DNA from: Hyphomonas sp.
GTDB lineage: Bacteria > Pseudomonadota > Alphaproteobacteria > Caulobacterales > Hyphomonadaceae
Length of the DNA: 64,000 nt
Direction: 5' to 3'
NCBI GenBank assembly: GCA_013791775.1
Contig: VMTE01000030.1
Location: 91,295-155,294, forward strand
The translations under genes and the position numbers were made by a program. Below the pieces are notes generated by a model. The model saw only the letters and a program-made list of their open reading frames with translations. It had not been told where the DNA came from and did not search any database. Every line of letters starts with the position of its first letter. Within the stretch, counting starts at the first letter, position 1. Shown piece by piece: positions 61,600-64,000 of this stretch.

Positions 61600-62228
61600 T
61601 TTCCGAGCGAGGTTGCCGACTGGAAGATGAGCAGCGCCTGTGTGCGATTGTTTGCGCCGAGCTTGCGGAAAATCGCAGTCATGTGCGCCTTCACGGTCGC
61701 GGTCGAGATGTTCATTTCGTGCGCAATCTGCTTGTTCAGCAGTCCGTCCGAAAGCCCTGACAGGACCCGGCGCTGCGCCGGCGTCAGGCTCGCCACGCGC
61801 GCGGTATCGTTGTCGGCATTGACGGTTGACGCAGATTCCGGAAACCAGTCGCCGCCATCCAGCACCGTCACCAGCGCCGCTGCCATCTCCTCCAGGCCGA
61901 GGCTTTTCGGAATATAGCCGCTCGCGCCGAGGCTGCGGGCCTTGCGGTAGGCCTCCGGCGTCTCGGTGGCCGATACGACCAGCAGGCGCGTATCCGGCCA
62001 GCGCGTCCGAAGCACCTGCAATCCCTCGAAACCTGACGCATCCGGCAGGTTCAGGTCGAGCAGGACAAGATCGGCGGGGCTCTCGGCAAGGCTGGAGAAT
62101 GCCCCCGCCATGTTGCTCGCCTTCGCGCAATGCGCCCCGTCGGGGAACGCCGTCATCAGCGCCTGTTCAAGCGCGTCCCGGAACAGCGGGTGATCGTCCA
62201 CGATGAGTATCTGCGGCGCTTTCCGCAT
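61584..62228 (-). CDS. LuxR/NarL-family response regulator (CrbR/ErdR type)
   Basis: 214 residues. Receiver domain with acidic pair IVDDHPLFRDALEQALM and phosphorylatable Asp58 (VLLDLNLPD), and a C-terminal LuxR HTH (LTPAQRRVLSGLSDGLLNKQ, IAHEMNISTATVKAHMTAIF). It is the natural partner of the hybrid kinase, whose 3' end it overlaps by 16 bases in convergent orientation. In Vibrio and Pseudomonas the CrbSR/MxtR-ErdR pair activates acetyl-CoA synthetase. Divergent from the porin gene. Confidence 0.9.
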   Translation of the reverse strand: MRKAPQILIVDDHPLFRDALEQALMTAFPDGAHCAKASNMAGAFSSLAESPADLVLLDLNLPDASGFEGLQVLRTRWPDTRLLVVSATETPEAYRKARSLGASGYIPKSLGLEEMAAALVTVLDGGDWFPESASTVNADNDTARVASLTPAQRRVLSGLSDGLLNKQIAHEMNISTATVKAHMTAIFRKLGANNRTQALLIFQSATSLGNHSAA

Positions 62229-62320
62229 CGGTCTTCCTCCCTCGGGCGCGCAAACCTGTCACCGGCTGGTCGCGCCACCTATCACGATTAGCCGAAATTT
62301 CTGCAGTGTCGAGGACGGCT

Positions 62321-62340
62321 GCGACCAAGGTCGTACCACC
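62321..62340 (+). promoter_or_regulatory. Motif variant GACCAAGGTC before porin gene
   Basis: GCGACCAAGGTCGTACCACC, 70-90 bases before the porin ATG in the divergent regulator-porin intergenic region. It departs from CCAAAGTC by one base and is itself a GACC-AA-GGTC dyad. Candidate regulator site, weak. Confidence 0.3.
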
Positions 62341-62409
62341 AATTGCCAATAGCGGCAGGCGGCGCCGCGCCGGATACTCCCTCAAACAAGAAGATTGGGC
62401 GAGGAAACC

Positions 62410-63705
62410 ATGTCAACGTCTTTCAGAATGTTGCTGCTGGCGGGCACGGCGCTCGTGTCGTCGTCCGCCGCCTGCGCCGAACCCGCTTCACTCGAGGACC
62501 GTATCGCTGCGCTTGAAGCGATGGTCGCCGGCTTGAAGAGCGAACTCGCCGCCGAGCGCGCCGACACCGACCGCGAAGTCGTCCGTCTGGAAACCATCGC
62601 CAGCGCGGCCGCCGCCGACAAGCCGGCCGCCAGCCCCAGCGGGTTCACGGTCGGCGAGACGACGTTCAGGATCGGCGGGATCGTGGACCTCGACGCCCAT
62701 TTCACGACCCTGAGCGACGGCGCCATCGACGGCGCCTCGATCGCCCGCGATTTCTACATTCCCGGCGCGACGCCCGTTGGCGGTGATGAAACCCAGTTCA
62801 CTGATTTCACCGCAGAAGCCAGCCGGTTCGCCTTCACCGCAGAGCGGCCCTTCGGCGACGACAAGGTCACGGGGTACCTTGAACTTGATTTTCTCGGCTC
62901 GGCGCAAGGCAACGAGCTCGTCACCAACTCCTATTCGCCGCGCCTGCGCCGGGCCTATGTGACCTACGGCAACTGGCTGGCCGGCCAGGAATGGACCACG
63001 TTCCAGAACACGTCGGCCATTCCCGAAAGCGCGAGCTTTCTTATTCTGTCCGACGGCATGGTGTTCGTCCGCCAGCCGCAGATCCGCTACACGCATGGCA
63101 ACTGGCAGTTCGCCCTCGAAAACCCGAACACCGATACCGTCAATGCGGGCGCGCGCGACGAAACGCTCGTGCCGGACGTGATCGGGCGCTACAACTGGAA
63201 AGGCGATTTCGGCAACGTCTCGCTCTCCGGCATAGCCCGCCAGCTCCGGGCTGATTTTGGGCCGAGTGAAGACGAGGCGTGGGGCTACGGTCTCAGCCTC
63301 TCCGGTCAGGTTAAGCTCGGCAAACGCGACGATATCCGTTTCAATCTCGTGGGCGGTGAGGGGCTTGGCCGGTATGTTGGCCTCGCGGCGATCAGGTCAG
63401 CCGCCGTGGATGCATCCGGCAAGGTCGAAGCGATCCCGGGCTATGGCGGGCTCATCGCCTGGCGCCACCCGTTCGGAGAGACGGCTCGCTTCAATCTCGG
63501 CTATTCCGCACAATGGGCCGACAATCCGGACTTTGTCGCCGGCACGGCCACCAAATCGGTTCAATCCGCCTACGGCGCACTGCTCTGGGACGTCGCGCCC
63601 AAGGTCACCCTCGGAACCGAGTTGATGTATGGGATCCGCGAAACCGAGAGCGGTCTTGATGGCACGCTGACGCGGATGACTTTCTCTACCAAATACGCGT
63701 TTTGA
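62410..63705 (+). CDS. DcaP-like outer-membrane porin
   Basis: 431 residues. Signal peptide (LLLAGTALVSSSAACAEP), an N-terminal coiled coil (SLEDRIAALEAMVAGLKSEL, about residues 25-60), then a barrel with IGGIVDLDAHFTTLSDG, FLGSAQGNELVTNSYSPRLR and AYVTYGNWLAGQEWTTFQNT, ending TRMTFSTKYAF with the terminal Phe. This is the DcaP-type trimeric channel for small organic acids. ATG at 62410 follows GAGGAAACC. Only 19 bases to acs, so both are probably cotranscribed. Confidence 0.87.
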   Translation: MSTSFRMLLLAGTALVSSSAACAEPASLEDRIAALEAMVAGLKSELAAERADTDREVVRLETIASAAAADKPAASPSGFTVGETTFRIGGIVDLDAHFTTLSDGAIDGASIARDFYIPGATPVGGDETQFTDFTAEASRFAFTAERPFGDDKVTGYLELDFLGSAQGNELVTNSYSPRLRRAYVTYGNWLAGQEWTTFQNTSAIPESASFLILSDGMVFVRQPQIRYTHGNWQFALENPNTDTVNAGARDETLVPDVIGRYNWKGDFGNVSLSGIARQLRADFGPSEDEAWGYGLSLSGQVKLGKRDDIRFNLVGGEGLGRYVGLAAIRSAAVDASGKVEAIPGYGGLIAWRHPFGETARFNLGYSAQWADNPDFVAGTATKSVQSAYGALLWDVAPKVTLGTELMYGIRETESGLDGTLTRMTFSTKYAF

Positions 63706-63724
63706 CTGCAGGCAGAAGACATAC

Positions 63725-64000
63725 ATGACCCACGCACAAGACCTGATGATCGCCCCCGAAAAGGTGTATCCCGTCCCCGAAGCCTTTGCGGCGCAGGCCA
63801 ATCTGACGCCGGAGACGTACCGCGCGATGTACGCGGCCTCGATTGCGGACCCGGAGGCATTCTGGGGCGAGCAGGGCAAGCGGCTGGACTGGATGGTGCC
63901 GTATACGCAGGTCAAGGACGTCTCCTGGGAGACCGGCGACCTGCATGTGCGCTGGTACCATGACGGCGTGCTGAACGTCTCCGCCAACTGCCTCGACCGC
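63725..64000 (+). CDS. acs: Acetyl-CoA synthetase, N-terminal part
   Basis: The first 92 residues run off the right edge. Features are typical of AMP-forming acetyl-CoA synthetase: VYPVPEAFAAQANLTPETYR, DPEAFWGEQGKRLDWMVPYT, and VRWYHDGVLNVSANCLDR, the canonical W-F-x-x-G-x-L-N-x-x-x-N-C-x-D-R. It would activate acetate to acetyl-CoA. The ATG follows GCAGAAGAC, directly after the porin gene, completing the uptake-sensing-activation module. Confidence 0.93.
   Translation, partial: MTHAQDLMIAPEKVYPVPEAFAAQANLTPETYRAMYAASIADPEAFWGEQGKRLDWMVPYTQVKDVSWETGDLHVRWYHDGVLNVSANCLDR

Overview
The window is GC-rich, densely coded chromosomal DNA. It reads as an alphaproteobacterium of the Caulobacterales/Hyphomonadaceae type. 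The indicators are a GapR (DUF2312) gene, an SDHAF4/DUF1674 protein next to htpX-rsmB, the ruvCAB and ybgC-tolQRAB-pal-cpoB-tilS-ftsH order, a 41-residue L36 ribosomal protein, GANTC sites in a dyad upstream of tolQ, and TonB-receptor, SDR and PQQ-dehydrogenase metabolism. The genus is inference: there is no rRNA, and I found no tRNA, CRISPR array, transposase or prophage.

Layout. 1-7.1 kb: end of an aspartyl-protease-like gene, a haem-fused PQQ alcohol dehydrogenase, DUF2167 and TerB-like membrane proteins, a sulfotransferase, a GST/YciI pair and a TetR regulator. 7.1-7.4 kb: a compact unit encoding a 37-aa membrane protein with its own promoter, dyad and terminator. 7.4-15 kb: tsaD and lepA with an AT-richer TIR-domain gene between them, a chagasin-like lipoprotein coupled to a Rieske oxygenase, a DUF4238 gene and a fasciclin lipoprotein. 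15-18.4 kb: ruvCAB, TfoX C-domain, GFA enzyme, DUF983. 18.5-29.5 kb: DUF3137, ybgC, an inserted PadR cassette, tolQRAB-pal-cpoB, tilS, ftsH. 29.5-31.1 kb: three unrecognised genes. 31.1-32.7 kb: an AT-rich Fic gene behind a very large dyad. 32.8-40.1 kb: purH, heparinase II/III-like, rpe, SlyB-like lipoprotein, rsmB, htpX, SDHAF4. 40.1-45.8 kb: accessory block with parDE, a decayed integrase, an esterase/TonB receptor/MarR group and a periplasmic ClpP-fold protein. 46-53.8 kb: NAD-dependent reductases and SDRs, a DMT transporter, gapR, a lipoprotein hydrolase, TPR and HAD proteins. 53.8-55.8 kb: rpmJ, a MltB-type transglycosylase and a small membrane protein.

55.9-64 kb is a coherent short-chain carboxylate (probably acetate) module. 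It holds a DUF4212 subunit plus sodium:solute symporter, a hybrid kinase whose sensor is itself a symporter-like domain (CrbS/MxtR type), its convergent LuxR-family regulator (CrbR/ErdR type), a DcaP-like porin and the start of acetyl-CoA synthetase. A short element containing CCAAAGTC, or a close variant, recurs in non-coding DNA of this module and also upstream of the PQQ dehydrogenase. This suggests joint control of alcohol oxidation and acetate use.

Accessory genes with lower GC (TIR, DUF4238, Fic, parDE/integrase remnant, ClpP-like) sit singly between housekeeping genes. The most noteworthy signals are the lone TIR gene, the 66-nt dyad before fic, the self-contained PadR cassette inside the ybgC-tolQ junction, and the 37-aa membrane-protein unit beside tetR.
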